Positions 1 through 8,917 of a DNA stretch of 64,000 nt are shown here, piece after piece. A model generated the notes under the pieces. It had not been told where the DNA came from. It did no database searches and saw only the letters and a list, made by a program, of their open reading frames with translations. Source of the stretch: Stenotrophomonas nitritireducens (GTDB taxonomy: Bacteria > Pseudomonadota > Gammaproteobacteria > Xanthomonadales > Xanthomonadaceae); NCBI RefSeq assembly GCF_001431425.1, contig NZ_LDJG01000006.1, forward strand, positions 1 to 64,000, read 5' to 3'. Made by a program: the position numbers and the translations under genes. Numbering within the stretch: the first letter of the stretch is position 1; the number at the start of each line of letters is the position of its first letter.

Positions 1-2
1 GG

Positions 3-1088
3 ACGTGGACGGCGCCGGCGCCGTCCACGTCCAGCGCGTGGGTGTTGATGGACTACGCCTCCGGACAGGTGCTGGCCGGCGAGAACATCCACATGCCGCT
101 GCCGCCGGCCAGCATCACCAAGGTGATGACTTCCTACGTGCTGGCCGCCGAGACCAAGAACGGCAAGATCAAGCCCGACGACCAGGTGATGATGAGCGAG
201 CGCGCCTGGCGCGAGGGCGGCGCCGGTACCGACGGCAGCTACAGCGGGTTCCCGGTCAACCAGACCGCGCGCCTGGAAGACATGGAAAAGGGCATGGCGA
301 TCCAGTCGGGCAACGATGCCGCCATCGCCCTGGCCGAGCACGCCGCCGGCAGCCAGGAAGTGTTCGCCGAGCTGATGAACAGCTATGCCGCCAGGATCGG
401 CATGAAGGACTCGCACTTCGTCAACGCGCACGGCCTGACCGCCGACGGCCACCAGTCCAGCGCCTACGACCTGGCGCTGCTGGGCCGGGCATTCGTGCGC
501 GATTACCCGGAAACCTATGCCTACAACAAGATCAAGGAATTCACCGTAGGCAACATCACCCAGCCCAACCGCAACCTGCTGCTGTGGCGGGACCCGAGCG
601 TGGACGGCATCAAGACCGGGCATACGTCGGCGGCCGGGTACTGCCTGCTGAGTTCGGCCCAGCGCGGCGACCAGCGCCTGATCGCGGTGCTGATGGGTGG
701 GGCCTCGGAGAAGCAGCGCGCCAACGACAGCCTGGCGCTGTTGAACTGGGGCTTCCGTTTCTTCGAGACGCACCGTCTCTATGAGGTCGGCAAGGCCGTG
801 ACCACGCAGCATGTGTGGAAGGGTGCCGCCAACGAGGTGCAGCTGGGCGTGGCGCAGCCGATGCTGGTCAGCGTGCCGCGCGGCCGCTATGCCGATCTCA
901 AGCCCAGCATGGACGTGCCCAAGCAGCTCATCGCACCGATCGCCGCCGGCCAGCAGATCGGCACGGTCAAGGTGGCGCTGGACGGCAAGATCATTGCCGA
1001 GGCGCCGCTGGTGGCGGTGCAGGCAGTGGAGGAGGGCGGCTTCTTCAAGCGCCTGTGGGACGCCTTCATGATGTGGTGGAAGTCCTGA
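3..1088 (+). CDS. dacC: D-alanyl-D-alanine carboxypeptidase, 5' truncated by window edge
   Basis: Low-molecular-mass penicillin-binding protein that trims the terminal D-Ala from peptidoglycan pentapeptides in the periplasm. The frame is open to the window edge, so the signal peptide and start lie outside; the visible part begins just before the AWVLMDYASGQVLA segment. All three active-site motifs are present: SITK (bases 111-122, nucleophile Ser), SGN (306-314) and KTG (612-620). The C-terminal domain ends in an aromatic amphipathic stretch (FFKRLWDAFMMWW), the membrane anchor of the PBP5/6 family. In many Proteobacteria this gene precedes ybeD-lipB; here two genes intervene. A bidirectional terminator follows directly. 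The family is certain; dacC versus dacA naming is not. Confidence 0.95.
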   Translation, partial: TWTAPAPSTSSAWVLMDYASGQVLAGENIHMPLPPASITKVMTSYVLAAETKNGKIKPDDQVMMSERAWREGGAGTDGSYSGFPVNQTARLEDMEKGMAIQSGNDAAIALAEHAAGSQEVFAELMNSYAARIGMKDSHFVNAHGLTADGHQSSAYDLALLGRAFVRDYPETYAYNKIKEFTVGNITQPNRNLLLWRDPSVDGIKTGHTSAAGYCLLSSAQRGDQRLIAVLMGGASEKQRANDSLALLNWGFRFFETHRLYEVGKAVTTQHVWKGAANEVQLGVAQPMLVSVPRGRYADLKPSMDVPKQLIAPIAAGQQIGTVKVALDGKIIAEAPLVAVQAVEEGGFFKRLWDAFMMWWKS

Positions 1089-1097
1089 CCCGATAGA

Positions 1098-1129
1098 TGA
1101 AAAAAGCCGGCGCAAGCCGGCTTTTTTCA
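1098..1129. terminator. Bidirectional Rho-independent terminator between dacC and lpxR-like gene
   Basis: A GCCGGC/GCCGGC stem with a GCAA loop is flanked by six A on the left and six T on the right. It can therefore stop transcription from both convergent genes. It lies 9 bp after the dacC stop. Confidence 0.9.
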
Positions 1130-1194
1130 TGGCAGTGCCGTCCGCCGTCCGGTAACCGCGACGGCGCCGAGAAAGTCGCGACGGGCCTCGCCGG

Positions 1195-2253
1195 TCACAG
1201 CGTGCGGCTGATGGTGAAGCTGCCGAACACCGGCCGCTCCTTCTGTCCCTCGAACTCGCGGCTGCGGTGGTAGCGGGCCAGCGCGAATTTCCACTTGCCG
1301 CGCATCAGCGCCACGCCGTAGCCGATGTCGCCGACGAGCGCGCGCTTGTCCACGCTGTGGCCGCGGCGGAAGGTATTGCCGTCCAGGGTGATGTCGCGCA
1401 GCACCCAGCGTGCGTCGGTGGTCGCGAACAGGTGTCCGGACCAGCCTGGGAGACGGGCGCCGCGGGTCGGTGCGGTGTTCTCGCCGGCCGGGCGCATCGG
1501 CGAGCTGCCGAAGTCGTCCGGCAGCTGCCAGCCGAAGCGGACTTCGCCGCCGCCATTTGCGTAGGTCGCCAGATTGCCGACCGCTCCGCCCCAGTGGCTG
1601 ATGGCGTCCCAGCCCCAGCCTGCCGCATTGTTCGCCGGCCAGCGCCGCATGCGTTCCTGCAACAGGCGGAATACCGGCTCGTCGTGCAGCTGGTTCTTCC
1701 AGCCCCTGAACTTCTCGTCGTGCAGCACGCTGTGCACGGCGTCCTGCACCTGCTTTCCCTGCGCGGACGGGCCGACCATCCCCACCGCCAGCTGGGTGGT
1801 GCGCAGGCGGTCGCCGATGCGCGCGTTGTAGCCGAAGTTGGCCAGCAGCACGCCGGCGTAGGGGCGGTCGTCCTCGACCAGGTCGGCACGGGTGCTGTCG
1901 GTCGGCGTGAACAAGCCCTGGCCGACGCTGAAGATCATGTTCTGCTGGTCGAATCCGCCCGGCTGCAGCCGTTCCAGGTGGCGGTTGATCCAGCGCGCCG
2001 GCGCCGGCAGGCAGGGGTCGTCGGTGTAGTCGACCAGGTTGGGCGAGACGAAGGTCAGCATCGCGCCGTTGGTATAGCCCTGGTCCTGGTGATGGCCGCC
2101 GAACAGGTCGTTGTCCACGCGGAAATTGACCGCGGGCGGATGGTCGCGCAGTGCGCTGCCGCCGCAGGTGTCCGGCTGCCTGGCCGCGGCCTGCGCGGGG
2201 GTGCCGGTGAGCGTCAGTGCCAGCGCCAGGGGCAGCCAGGGGCGGATGTCCAT
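1195..2253 (-). CDS. LpxR-family lipid A 3'-O-deacylase (DUF2219)
   Basis: Predicted outer-membrane beta-barrel enzyme of 352 residues that removes 3'-O-linked acyl chains from lipid A. The N-terminus has a signal peptide ending near TPAQA. The mature part carries the family signatures: a DNDLFGG motif soon after the start of the barrel, followed by DQGYTNG, and later a FTPTD...DDRPYAG segment. In characterised LpxR, residues of these motifs bind calcium and form the active site (family knowledge, not shown here). The protein ends in ISRTL rather than a classic terminal Phe. It stands alone, convergent with dacC and divergent from the CsgG-like gene. It interrupts the usual dacA-ybeD-lipB order, so it was probably inserted in this lineage. 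Confidence 0.88.
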   Translation of the reverse strand: MDIRPWLPLALALTLTGTPAQAAARQPDTCGGSALRDHPPAVNFRVDNDLFGGHHQDQGYTNGAMLTFVSPNLVDYTDDPCLPAPARWINRHLERLQPGGFDQQNMIFSVGQGLFTPTDSTRADLVEDDRPYAGVLLANFGYNARIGDRLRTTQLAVGMVGPSAQGKQVQDAVHSVLHDEKFRGWKNQLHDEPVFRLLQERMRRWPANNAAGWGWDAISHWGGAVGNLATYANGGGEVRFGWQLPDDFGSSPMRPAGENTAPTRGARLPGWSGHLFATTDARWVLRDITLDGNTFRRGHSVDKRALVGDIGYGVALMRGKWKFALARYHRSREFEGQKERPVFGSFTISRTL

Positions 2254-2379
2254 CCACTCGGATCCGGGTCGTGGGGGTGCGCGCAGCTTAACGGCGGGGC
2301 CTGCTCCGGCGCAGCGCGGGCCGGCGGATCACATCGTTGCAGCATCGCGGGCCGCGCCGGAAACCGTGACGGGCGCGGG

Positions 2380-2409
2380 TTGGAAACCGTCATGGCCCTG
2401 CGGTAGCAT
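2380..2409 (+). promoter_or_regulatory. Possible sigma-70-like promoter for the CsgG-family gene
   Basis: TTGGAA at 2380-2385 and TAGCAT at 2404-2409 are separated by 18 bp and lie about 120 bp before the gene. The match is moderate and was found by eye only. The rest of 2254-2514 shows no other feature. Confidence 0.3.
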
Positions 2410-2532
2410 CGCCGCCGACCACTCCGCGCTTGCCAGACTGGCTGCCTGCAAGGACCAGGACCCTGTCGCCGGGTTTTCAGACCAAAGGAACGCGCCCCCG
2501 AGCGGCGCAGGTTAATGGGGAATACACAACCT

Positions 2533-3510
2533 ATGCGTACTGTCTTTTCGCCGTTGATCGCGGCCGCGCTGACCGTCGGCGTTGCCGCGGTCCTTTCCAG
2601 CCAGCCGGCGCAGGCCTCGTTCAAGAACACCGGTACCCAGGCGCAGGAACAGCGCAAGCAGGCTACCGCCCAGATCCCGGTGTGCCAGCGTCCGATCGGC
2701 ACCATCTCGGTCATCGAGCCGGAAGATGCCACCAACTGGTGGACCGGCCAGCAGCTGCCGGCGCCGTCGCGGCTGATCAAGGTGTTCGTCAACCGCTCGC
2801 GCTGCTTCACCCTGGTGGACCGCGGTGCCGGCATGGCCGCCGGGCAGTTCGAGCGTGAACTGGCCGCCAGCGGCGACCTGCGCGGCCGTTCCAACGTCGG
2901 CAAGGGCCAGATCAAGGCCGCCGACTACGTGATGATCCCGGACCTGGTCTCGCAGAACAGCAATGCCGGCGGCAACGCCATCGGCGGCCTGCTGGGCGGC
3001 CTGATCGGCGGCAAGGCCGGCGCGATCGTCGGTGGCCTGAACTTCCGCAGCAAGACCGCCGACGTGGTGCTGACCGTGACCGACGTGCGCTCCTCCGAGC
3101 AGGTCGCGATCTCTGAAGGCTCGGCGCGCAAGAGCGACGTCGGCTTCGGCGCCAGCGGCGGCCTGTTCGGCGGCAGCGGCTTCGGCGCCGCCGGCGTGGG
3201 CGGCTATGCCAATACCGAGATCGGCCAGGTCATCACCATGGCCTACCTGCAGGCTTATACCGACATCGTCGCCCAGCTCGGCGGCCTGCCGGAGAACGCC
3301 TCGGCGGCCAATGCCCAGCAGGCGGTGACGGTGACCCGTGCCGGTCGCCTGCTGGCCAACGCCAAGGGCACCGGTGCGCCGGTGCGTTCGCTGGACCCGG
3401 GCATGATGCTGTACCCGACCGGCAACAAGGAGGGCGTGATGTGGGAGGTCGAGGACGAACTGGGCAACAAGGGCTGGGTCTCCTCCACCCTGCTGGAGCT
3501 GTCCAAGTAA
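2533..3510 (+). CDS. CsgG/HfaB-family secreted protein with C-terminal SH3-like segment
   Basis: Predicted exported protein (about 325 residues) related to the CsgG domain, which in curli systems forms an outer-membrane pore. Here no other curli genes are near. From ATG 2533 the protein starts with a clean signal peptide cleaved after QPAQA. The core has a CsgG-like segment (VFVNRSRCFTLVDR...ELAASGDLR) and a glycine-rich central stretch that could span or insert in a membrane. The C-terminal 55 residues (DPGMMLYPTGNKEGVMWEVED...GWVSSTLLEL) resemble a bacterial SH3 domain, often a wall-binding module. An in-frame ATG at 2515 would add six residues. The 2533 start is preferred because it begins the signal peptide and has GGGGA upstream, although the spacing is long. 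Confidence 0.75.
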   Translation: MRTVFSPLIAAALTVGVAAVLSSQPAQASFKNTGTQAQEQRKQATAQIPVCQRPIGTISVIEPEDATNWWTGQQLPAPSRLIKVFVNRSRCFTLVDRGAGMAAGQFERELAASGDLRGRSNVGKGQIKAADYVMIPDLVSQNSNAGGNAIGGLLGGLIGGKAGAIVGGLNFRSKTADVVLTVTDVRSSEQVAISEGSARKSDVGFGASGGLFGGSGFGAAGVGGYANTEIGQVITMAYLQAYTDIVAQLGGLPENASAANAQQAVTVTRAGRLLANAKGTGAPVRSLDPGMMLYPTGNKEGVMWEVEDELGNKGWVSSTLLELSK

Positions 3511-3548
3511 GAGCGTCGTGCCGGCCATGGCCGGTACGCCAGGTGCAG

Positions 3549-3571
3549 GTGCCGGCCGGGTTGGCCGGCAC
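3549..3571. repeat. Extragenic palindrome, 9-bp arms
   Basis: GTGCCGGCC and GGCCGGCAC flank a 5-nt loop in the csgG-like/ybeD gap. A related GCCGGCCATGGCCGGT palindrome lies just upstream. These look like REP-type palindromes of the family seen elsewhere in the window. Confidence 0.6.
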
Positions 3572-3602
3572 GGATCCGGCGCCGGCAACGCAGCTTTCCG
3601 TG

Positions 3603-3627
3603 GAAGGGCCGCCCGCAGCGGCCCTTC
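3603..3627 (+). terminator. Terminator-like hairpin after the CsgG-family gene
   Basis: A 10-bp GAAGGGCCGC/GCGGCCCTTC stem with a 5-nt loop lies 92 bp after the stop codon. It has no U-tract, so it may be an attenuator or RNA-stability hairpin rather than a true terminator. Confidence 0.45.
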
Positions 3628-3677
3628 TGCCGTTCCGGACCTTGGGTTTGACGGCTCCCGCCCCGATAATGGCGGGC

Positions 3678-3956
3678 ATGGAAATCAAGTCCGACAACCC
3701 CGAACACGGCTTCCAGTTCCCCGGCACCTTCGAGTTGAGCGCCATGGGCGCGGCCAATATCGGGCTGGAAAACGAGCTGCCGCGGCTGCTGCTGCAGGCT
3801 GGCGTGGATGTGCTCAACGAGCGCATCAGCTGGAAGCATTCGTCCAACGGCAAGTACGTGTCCGTGCGCATCGCCTTCAAGGCCGACAGCCGCGAGCAGT
3901 ACGACGCTGCGCATGAAGCCCTGCGCAACCATCCGGAAGTGAAGTGGACGCTGTAG
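3678..3956 (+). CDS. ybeD: YbeD/DUF493 family protein
   Basis: Small cytosolic protein (92 residues) of the DUF493 family. It has a ferredoxin-like ACT-type fold in solved homologues and no established reaction. The sequence begins [20 protein letters not shown] and contains the family segments [14 protein letters not shown] and a terminal VKWTL. The start at 3678 is chosen because it opens the conserved N-terminus; an in-frame ATG at 3669 would add three residues. The gene overlaps lipB by 13 bp, consistent with co-translation. The ybeD-lipB-lipA order is conserved in gammaproteobacteria and suggests a supporting role near lipoate metabolism. Confidence 0.92.
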   Translation: MEIKSDNPEHGFQFPGTFELSAMGAANIGLENELPRLLLQAGVDVLNERISWKHSSNGKYVSVRIAFKADSREQYDAAHEALRNHPEVKWTL

Positions 3957-4645
3957 GCGCCTGCCCTGCCGACGCCGTGCGTGCCAAGGCCCGCCCGGCG
4001 ACGCTGCGCGACCTCGGCCGCCAGGCCTACGAGCCGGTCTGGCACGCGATGCAGCGCTTCACCGACGCCCGCGACGAGGCCACCACCGACGAAGTGTGGG
4101 TGGTCGAGCACGATCCGGTGTTCACCCTGGGCCAGGCCGGCAAGGACGAGCACGTGCTGGCGCCGGGCGACATCCCCGTGCTGCACGTGGATCGCGGCGG
4201 CCAGGTGACCTATCACGGCCCCGGCCAGATCGTGGTCTACCCGCTGCTGGAGCTGCGCCGGCTCGGCATCGGCGTGCGCGACTATGTATGCCGCATCGAG
4301 CAGGCCATCATCGACACGCTGGACGAATGGAACATCGTCGCCGAGCGCCTGGAGGGCGCGCCGGGCGTCTATGTCGGCGGCGCCAAGATCGCCGCGCTCG
4401 GCATCCGCGTGCGCCGCGGCTGCAGTTTCCACGGGCTGGCCTTCAACGTCGGCCTCGACCTGGAGCCGTTCCACCGCATCAATCCCTGCGGTTATGCCGG
4501 GATGCAGGTGACCTCGGTGCTAGACTTGGGCGGTCCTTCGGGCATCGAGGCGGTCAAGCCGGTGCTGCTGTCCCACCTGGCCCGGCAGTTCGGCCTGGAC
4601 CTGCGCGACGATCCCGGATTGCCCGACCTGACCATGCGGCCCTGA
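3944..4645 (+). CDS. lipB: Octanoyltransferase LipB
   Basis: Transfers octanoate from octanoyl-ACP to the lipoyl domains of 2-oxoacid dehydrogenases and GcvH, the first step of lipoate synthesis, in the cytosol. The 233-residue protein has the family motif [12 protein letters not shown] (84-95). It also has the catalytic lysine in GGAKIAALG (K148) and the catalytic cysteine in [11 protein letters not shown] (C182). The GTG start at 3944 overlaps ybeD by 13 bp. lipA follows after 15 bp, so the three genes probably form one operon. The length is normal for the family. Confidence 0.97.
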   Translation: MDAVGACPADAVRAKARPATLRDLGRQAYEPVWHAMQRFTDARDEATTDEVWVVEHDPVFTLGQAGKDEHVLAPGDIPVLHVDRGGQVTYHGPGQIVVYPLLELRRLGIGVRDYVCRIEQAIIDTLDEWNIVAERLEGAPGVYVGGAKIAALGIRVRRGCSFHGLAFNVGLDLEPFHRINPCGYAGMQVTSVLDLGGPSGIEAVKPVLLSHLARQFGLDLRDDPGLPDLTMRP

Positions 4646-4660
4646 CGCCGCCGGAACGCC

Positions 4661-5668
4661 ATGACCGAATCCACCAGCCGCTCCATTCCCCTGCAGGTCC
4701 TGCAGGGCGACACCCCGTCCGCGCCGCTGCAGGCCGGCGCCAAACAGCTCGGTGGCGACAAGATCAACCGCTCGCCGGTGCAGTTCGCCGACGCGCCGGT
4801 GCTGCGCAAGCCGTCGTGGATCCGCGTACGCATCCCCTCCGGCAATGCGGTGCAGCAGCTCAAGGCCAAACTGCGCGAGAACCGCCTGGTGACGGTATGC
4901 GAGGAAGCCAGCTGCCCGAACATCCATGAATGCTTCGGCCATGGCACCGCGACATTCATGATCCTGGGCGAGGTCTGCACCCGCCGCTGCTCGTTCTGCG
5001 ACGTCGCCCACGGCCGGCCCAAGCTGCCGGACGCCGCCGAACCGCTGCACCTGGCGCAGACGGTCAAGGACATGGGCCTGAAGTACGTGGTGGTCACCAG
5101 CGTCGACCGCGACGACCTGCGCGACGGCGGCGCCGGCCATTTCGTCGACTGCATCAGCGCCATCCGCGAGTTCAGCCCCGGCACCCGCATCGAGATCCTG
5201 ACCCCGGATTTCCGCGGCAAGGGCCGCATGGAGCGCGCGCTGGAAATCCTCGCGGTCAGCCCGCCGGATGTGTTCAACCACAACATCGAGACCGTGCCGG
5301 ACCTGTACCGCAACGTGCGCCCGGGCGCGGACTACCAGTGGTCGCTGACCCTGCTGCAGAAATTCAAGGCGCAGCACCCGGCGATCCCGACCAAGAGCGG
5401 CATCATGCTCGGCCTCGGCGAGACCCTGGAACAGGTGCAGGCCACCCTGCGCGACCTGCGCGCGCACGACGTGGAAATGGTCACCATCGGCCAGTACCTG
5501 CAGCCCACGCCGCACCACCACCCGGTGCTGCGCTACTGGACGCCGGAGGAATACAAGGCGCTGGAGGACTACGGCTACGAACTGGGCTTCCACCACGTGG
5601 CATCCGGCCCGATGGTGCGCTCGTCCTACCACGCCGACCGGCAGGCCGCCGGCGCCGGGATCGGTTGA
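4661..5668 (+). CDS. lipA: Lipoyl synthase LipA
   Basis: Radical-SAM enzyme that inserts two sulfur atoms into octanoyl groups bound to lipoyl domains. The 335-residue protein has the radical-SAM cluster C106-x3-C110-x2-C113 ([18 protein letters not shown]). The auxiliary iron-sulfur cluster cysteines are C80, C85 and C91 ([12 protein letters not shown]). The conserved SSYHAD lies close to the C-terminus. It sits 15 bp after lipB in the same operon. No defect is visible. Confidence 0.98.
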   Translation: MTESTSRSIPLQVLQGDTPSAPLQAGAKQLGGDKINRSPVQFADAPVLRKPSWIRVRIPSGNAVQQLKAKLRENRLVTVCEEASCPNIHECFGHGTATFMILGEVCTRRCSFCDVAHGRPKLPDAAEPLHLAQTVKDMGLKYVVVTSVDRDDLRDGGAGHFVDCISAIREFSPGTRIEILTPDFRGKGRMERALEILAVSPPDVFNHNIETVPDLYRNVRPGADYQWSLTLLQKFKAQHPAIPTKSGIMLGLGETLEQVQATLRDLRAHDVEMVTIGQYLQPTPHHHPVLRYWTPEEYKALEDYGYELGFHHVASGPMVRSSYHADRQAAGAGIG

Positions 5669-6083
5669 GGCGACCCCATCGCTGCGCGCTGCGGCCCTGC
5701 GGTTCGCGGCCTCTGGCGGACGCCGGAGAGGCGCGCGGCAGCAGTGGCTGCGTGGCGGCGCGGTCGCGTCCCGCACTGCCCGCACGACGCGCCCTCGGCG
5801 CGCCTCCTGGTCATGGGGCTTTCCTCGAGAGGCGGCACGCTAGTGCAGGCCGCGGCCCGCATCTGCATGAATATCTGGAGCGCCGGATTCCGCTATGCGG
5901 AATTCCCGGCCGATGGCAGGTCGCCATCGGCGACGGTGCCGCTTGGGTGGCATTCACATCCCGCTACCGCCGCCGCTTTAGCCTGCAGGACATGCGGATG
6001 ACAAGTACCGCAACTTCCGGCACTGTCCCGTTGTCCAAGCCATCCGCAGTCTCACTCCATCGCCTGGTGCCACGAGTACTTTG
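5669..6083 (+). other. 415-bp gap upstream of prc with two inverted repeats
   Basis: No convincing gene is present. Two neighbouring inverted repeats lie at 5888-5904 (ATTCCGC, TAT, GCGGAAT) and 5910-5932 (GCCGATGGC, 5-nt loop, GCCATCGGC). They sit 150-200 bp before the protease start and have no U-tract. They may be leader hairpins or binding sites. The rest shows nothing recognisable. Confidence 0.5.
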
Positions 6084-8258
6084 ATGAACTACCGAGTTCC
6101 CGCTTTCCTGCTGGCTTTCGCGCTGACCGCGCCGGCCGCGCTGCTGGCGCGCGCCGACACCACCGCGCTGCCGTCCACCGCGACGGTCGACCAGGCGACC
6201 ACCTCCAAGCTCGTCTACGGACTGCTGTCCGACAGCCGCTACGCCTACCGCCCGCGCCCGCTGGACGCGGCGACCTCGCAGGACGTGTTCAAGCGCTACC
6301 TGGAGTCGCTGGACAGCGGCAAGCAGTTCTTCACCCGCGAGGACGTGGACCGCTTCGCGCCGCTGGCCGAGCGGACCGGCACGGCGATCCGCACCGGCGA
6401 GCTGGACCCGGCCTTCCAGGTGTTCGCTGTCTACCGCCAGCGCGTGGCCGAGCGCGTGGGCTATGCGCGGCGCCTGCTGAAGCAGGAGCCGGACTTCACC
6501 ACCAGCGAGCGCTTCGACTACGACCGCAAGGACGTGCCGTGGGCGACCGGCGCCGAACTGGACGAGCTGTGGCGCAAGTCGGTGAAGAACGACTGGCTGC
6601 GGCTGCGGCTGGCCGGCAAGCCGGCGGCGGACATCCGCAAGACCCTGGACAAGCGCTACGCCACCCTGCTCAAGTCGGTCAACGAAGTGAAGGGCGAGGA
6701 CGTGTTCTCGTTCTTCATGAACGCCTATACCCGTGCGGTCGATCCGCACACCGATTACTTCACCCCGCGCACGGCCGAGAACTTCAACCAGGCCATGTCG
6801 CTGTCGCTGGAGGGCATCGGCGCGCAGCTGCAGCGCCAGGATGACGTCGTGGTGATCCGCGAGATCATCGCCGGCGGTCCGGCCTCGGTGGACGGCACGC
6901 TCAAGCCGGGCGACCGCATCGTCGGCGTGGGCCAGGGCCGGTCCGGCCAGGTCGAGGACGTGATCGGCTGGCGCATCGACGACGTGGTGGCCAAGATCCG
7001 CGGCGCCAAGGACACCCAGGTGCGGCTGGAATTCATCCCGGCCGCCGAAGGCGTGGACGGCAAGCACCGCATGGTGACCCTGACCCGGCAGAAGGTGCGC
7101 CTGGCCGAGCAGGCCGCCAAGGGCGAGACCATGACCATCCCGGGCGCCGGCGGCGAACCCGAGCGCCGCATCGGCATCGTCAAGCTGCCGACCTTCTACC
7201 AGGATTTCGAGGGCCGCCGCCGCAACGCCGCCGACTACGCCTCGGCCACCCGCGACGTGTCGCGCCTGCTGGCCGGGTTCAAGGCCGACAAGCTCGACGG
7301 CGTGGTGCTGGACCTGCGCAACAACGGCGGCGGTTCGCTGGACGAGGCGATCGAACTGACCGGCCTGTTCATCGAGCAGGGCCCCGTGGTGCAGGTGCGC
7401 GAATCCGGCGGCCGCGTCACCGTCAACAGCGACCGCAATCCGGCGGTGGCCTGGGACGGCCCGCTGGCGGTGCTGATCAACCGCGGCTCGGCCTCGGCCT
7501 CGGAGATCTTCGCCGGCGCCATCCAGGACTATGGCCGCGGCCTGGTGATCGGCGAGACCACCTTCGGCAAGGGCACCGTGCAGAACGTGGTGCCGCTGGA
7601 CCGCTGGCCGGCCAGCGAGAAGGAACGCTTCGGCCAGGTCAAGCTGACCATCGCCCAGTTCTTCCGCGTCAGCGGCTCGTCCACCCAGCACAAGGGCGTG
7701 GTGCCCGACCTGGCGTTCCCGGCCAGCGTGGATGCCAGCGAATTCGGCGAGAGCACCTACGACAACGCGCTGCCGTGGACACGCATCGCCGCGGTGCCGC
7801 ACACCCAGTACGGCAATTTCGCGCCGATCCTGCCCCGGCTGGAGACGCGGCATGCCGCGCGCATCCAGAGCGACCGCGAGTTCAAGTGGTGGGAGGAGGA
7901 TGTGCAGCAGTTCCGTACGGAAGCGGCGAAGAAGTACGTCTCGCTCAACGAGGCAGAGCGCCGCGCCGAACGCGACAAGCAGGACATGCAGCGCAAGCAA
8001 CGCCAGGAAATCCGCAAGGAACTGGGCCTGCCGCTGGACCCGCTGGCCGACGACGGCAACGACGACGGCCTGACCGGCAGCGAGCGCGACATCGTCAAGG
8101 ATGCCGCGCGCGAGAAGGCCGCCGAGAAGCGCCCCGATCCGCTGCTCAAGGAATCGGCCTCGATCCTGTCCGACGCGGTGAACCTGCTGGAGAAGGACCG
8201 CCCGCTGTCGGCGCAGGTGCTGCCGCAGTCCACCGGTCCTGGTCGCTGGGCTGATTGA
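6084..8258 (+). CDS. prc: Carboxy-terminal processing (tail-specific) protease, S41 family
   Basis: Periplasmic serine protease that degrades or trims proteins with non-polar C-termini; in E. coli it processes FtsI and degrades the hydrolase MepS. The 724-residue protein starts with a signal peptide (cleavage near LLARA). It then has a Prc N-terminal domain, a PDZ domain with the LSLEGIGAQL and LKPGDRIVGV segments, and the S41 core. The catalytic triad of the family aligns with S471 (in SASASE), D482 (QDYG) and K496 (FGKGTVQ). A charged C-terminal domain (DUF3340) follows. ATG 6084 is preferred to the in-frame TTG three bases upstream. Length and domain order are normal. Confidence 0.95.
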   Translation: MNYRVPAFLLAFALTAPAALLARADTTALPSTATVDQATTSKLVYGLLSDSRYAYRPRPLDAATSQDVFKRYLESLDSGKQFFTREDVDRFAPLAERTGTAIRTGELDPAFQVFAVYRQRVAERVGYARRLLKQEPDFTTSERFDYDRKDVPWATGAELDELWRKSVKNDWLRLRLAGKPAADIRKTLDKRYATLLKSVNEVKGEDVFSFFMNAYTRAVDPHTDYFTPRTAENFNQAMSLSLEGIGAQLQRQDDVVVIREIIAGGPASVDGTLKPGDRIVGVGQGRSGQVEDVIGWRIDDVVAKIRGAKDTQVRLEFIPAAEGVDGKHRMVTLTRQKVRLAEQAAKGETMTIPGAGGEPERRIGIVKLPTFYQDFEGRRRNAADYASATRDVSRLLAGFKADKLDGVVLDLRNNGGGSLDEAIELTGLFIEQGPVVQVRESGGRVTVNSDRNPAVAWDGPLAVLINRGSASASEIFAGAIQDYGRGLVIGETTFGKGTVQNVVPLDRWPASEKERFGQVKLTIAQFFRVSGSSTQHKGVVPDLAFPASVDASEFGESTYDNALPWTRIAAVPHTQYGNFAPILPRLETRHAARIQSDREFKWWEEDVQQFRTEAAKKYVSLNEAERRAERDKQDMQRKQRQEIRKELGLPLDPLADDGNDDGLTGSERDIVKDAAREKAAEKRPDPLLKESASILSDAVNLLEKDRPLSAQVLPQSTGPGRWAD

Positions 8259-8368
8259 GAACGGGTTCCGGGCGCCGGTGGAACGGCGTTCCTGCAGGGC
8301 ATGGCGCCGTCAGCGTGGCTCCACGTTGGCGGCGTTATGCTGTCTGCCTTGCCGATCGTGGAGGTGCC

Positions 8369-8917
8369 ATGTACAGGCATGCTTACCGTGTATCGCTGGC
8401 CCTGGCCTGCGCCCTCGTGGCCGGCTGCGGCGGCCGCGCCGCCGACAATCCCCTGGTGCGCGAGTCGTTCGATTCCGGCGACACCTATACGCGCGATGTC
8501 GACGCTACCCCGGCACAGGCCTGCGAGGCCGCACGCCGCGCGCTGCTGGGGCAGGGCTATGCGATCACCCGCGCCGGCGCGGACAGCGTCGAGGCCAACA
8601 AGAATTTCCAGCCGAAGGAAGAACTGCACGAGCAGCTGGTGCTGCGCGTCTCCTGCGCGGCGCATGGCAACAGCGGCGCGCAGGTGTTCGCCAGCGCGGT
8701 GCAGGACCGCTATGCGCTGAAGAAGTCGCCGACCTCGGCCAGCGTCGGTGTCGGCGCGCTGGGCTCGGTGTCGCTGCCGTTCGGCAGCAATGACGATTCG
8801 CTGGTGCGGGTGGCCAGCAGCACGGTGCAGGACCCGGTGTTCTACCGGAATTTCTTCGAGCGCCTGCGGCAGTACCTGGCCCCGTCGGCGGCAGCGCCCG
8901 GAGATGCCGCGCGGTGA
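8369..8917 (+). CDS. DUF2242-family lipoprotein
   Basis: Predicted 182-residue lipoprotein of unknown function. The signal peptide ends in a lipobox, LVAGC, with C20 as the acylated residue. The body fits the DUF2242 family: an early FDSGDTYTRDVDAT stretch, an ACEAARRALLGQGYAI segment and a conserved EANKNFQP motif. GGAGG precedes the ATG at good spacing. The stop overlaps the GTG start of the next gene (GTGA), which suggests translational coupling and a shared envelope function. Confidence 0.8.
   Translation: MYRHAYRVSLALACALVAGCGGRAADNPLVRESFDSGDTYTRDVDATPAQACEAARRALLGQGYAITRAGADSVEANKNFQPKEELHEQLVLRVSCAAHGNSGAQVFASAVQDRYALKKSPTSASVGVGALGSVSLPFGSNDDSLVRVASSTVQDPVFYRNFFERLRQYLAPSAAAPGDAAR

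Noticed and set aside
5964..8000. Long minus-strand open frame opposite prc
   Set aside because: Shadow of the protease gene; composition is dominated by Ala, Arg, Gly, Leu and Val with no family signature.
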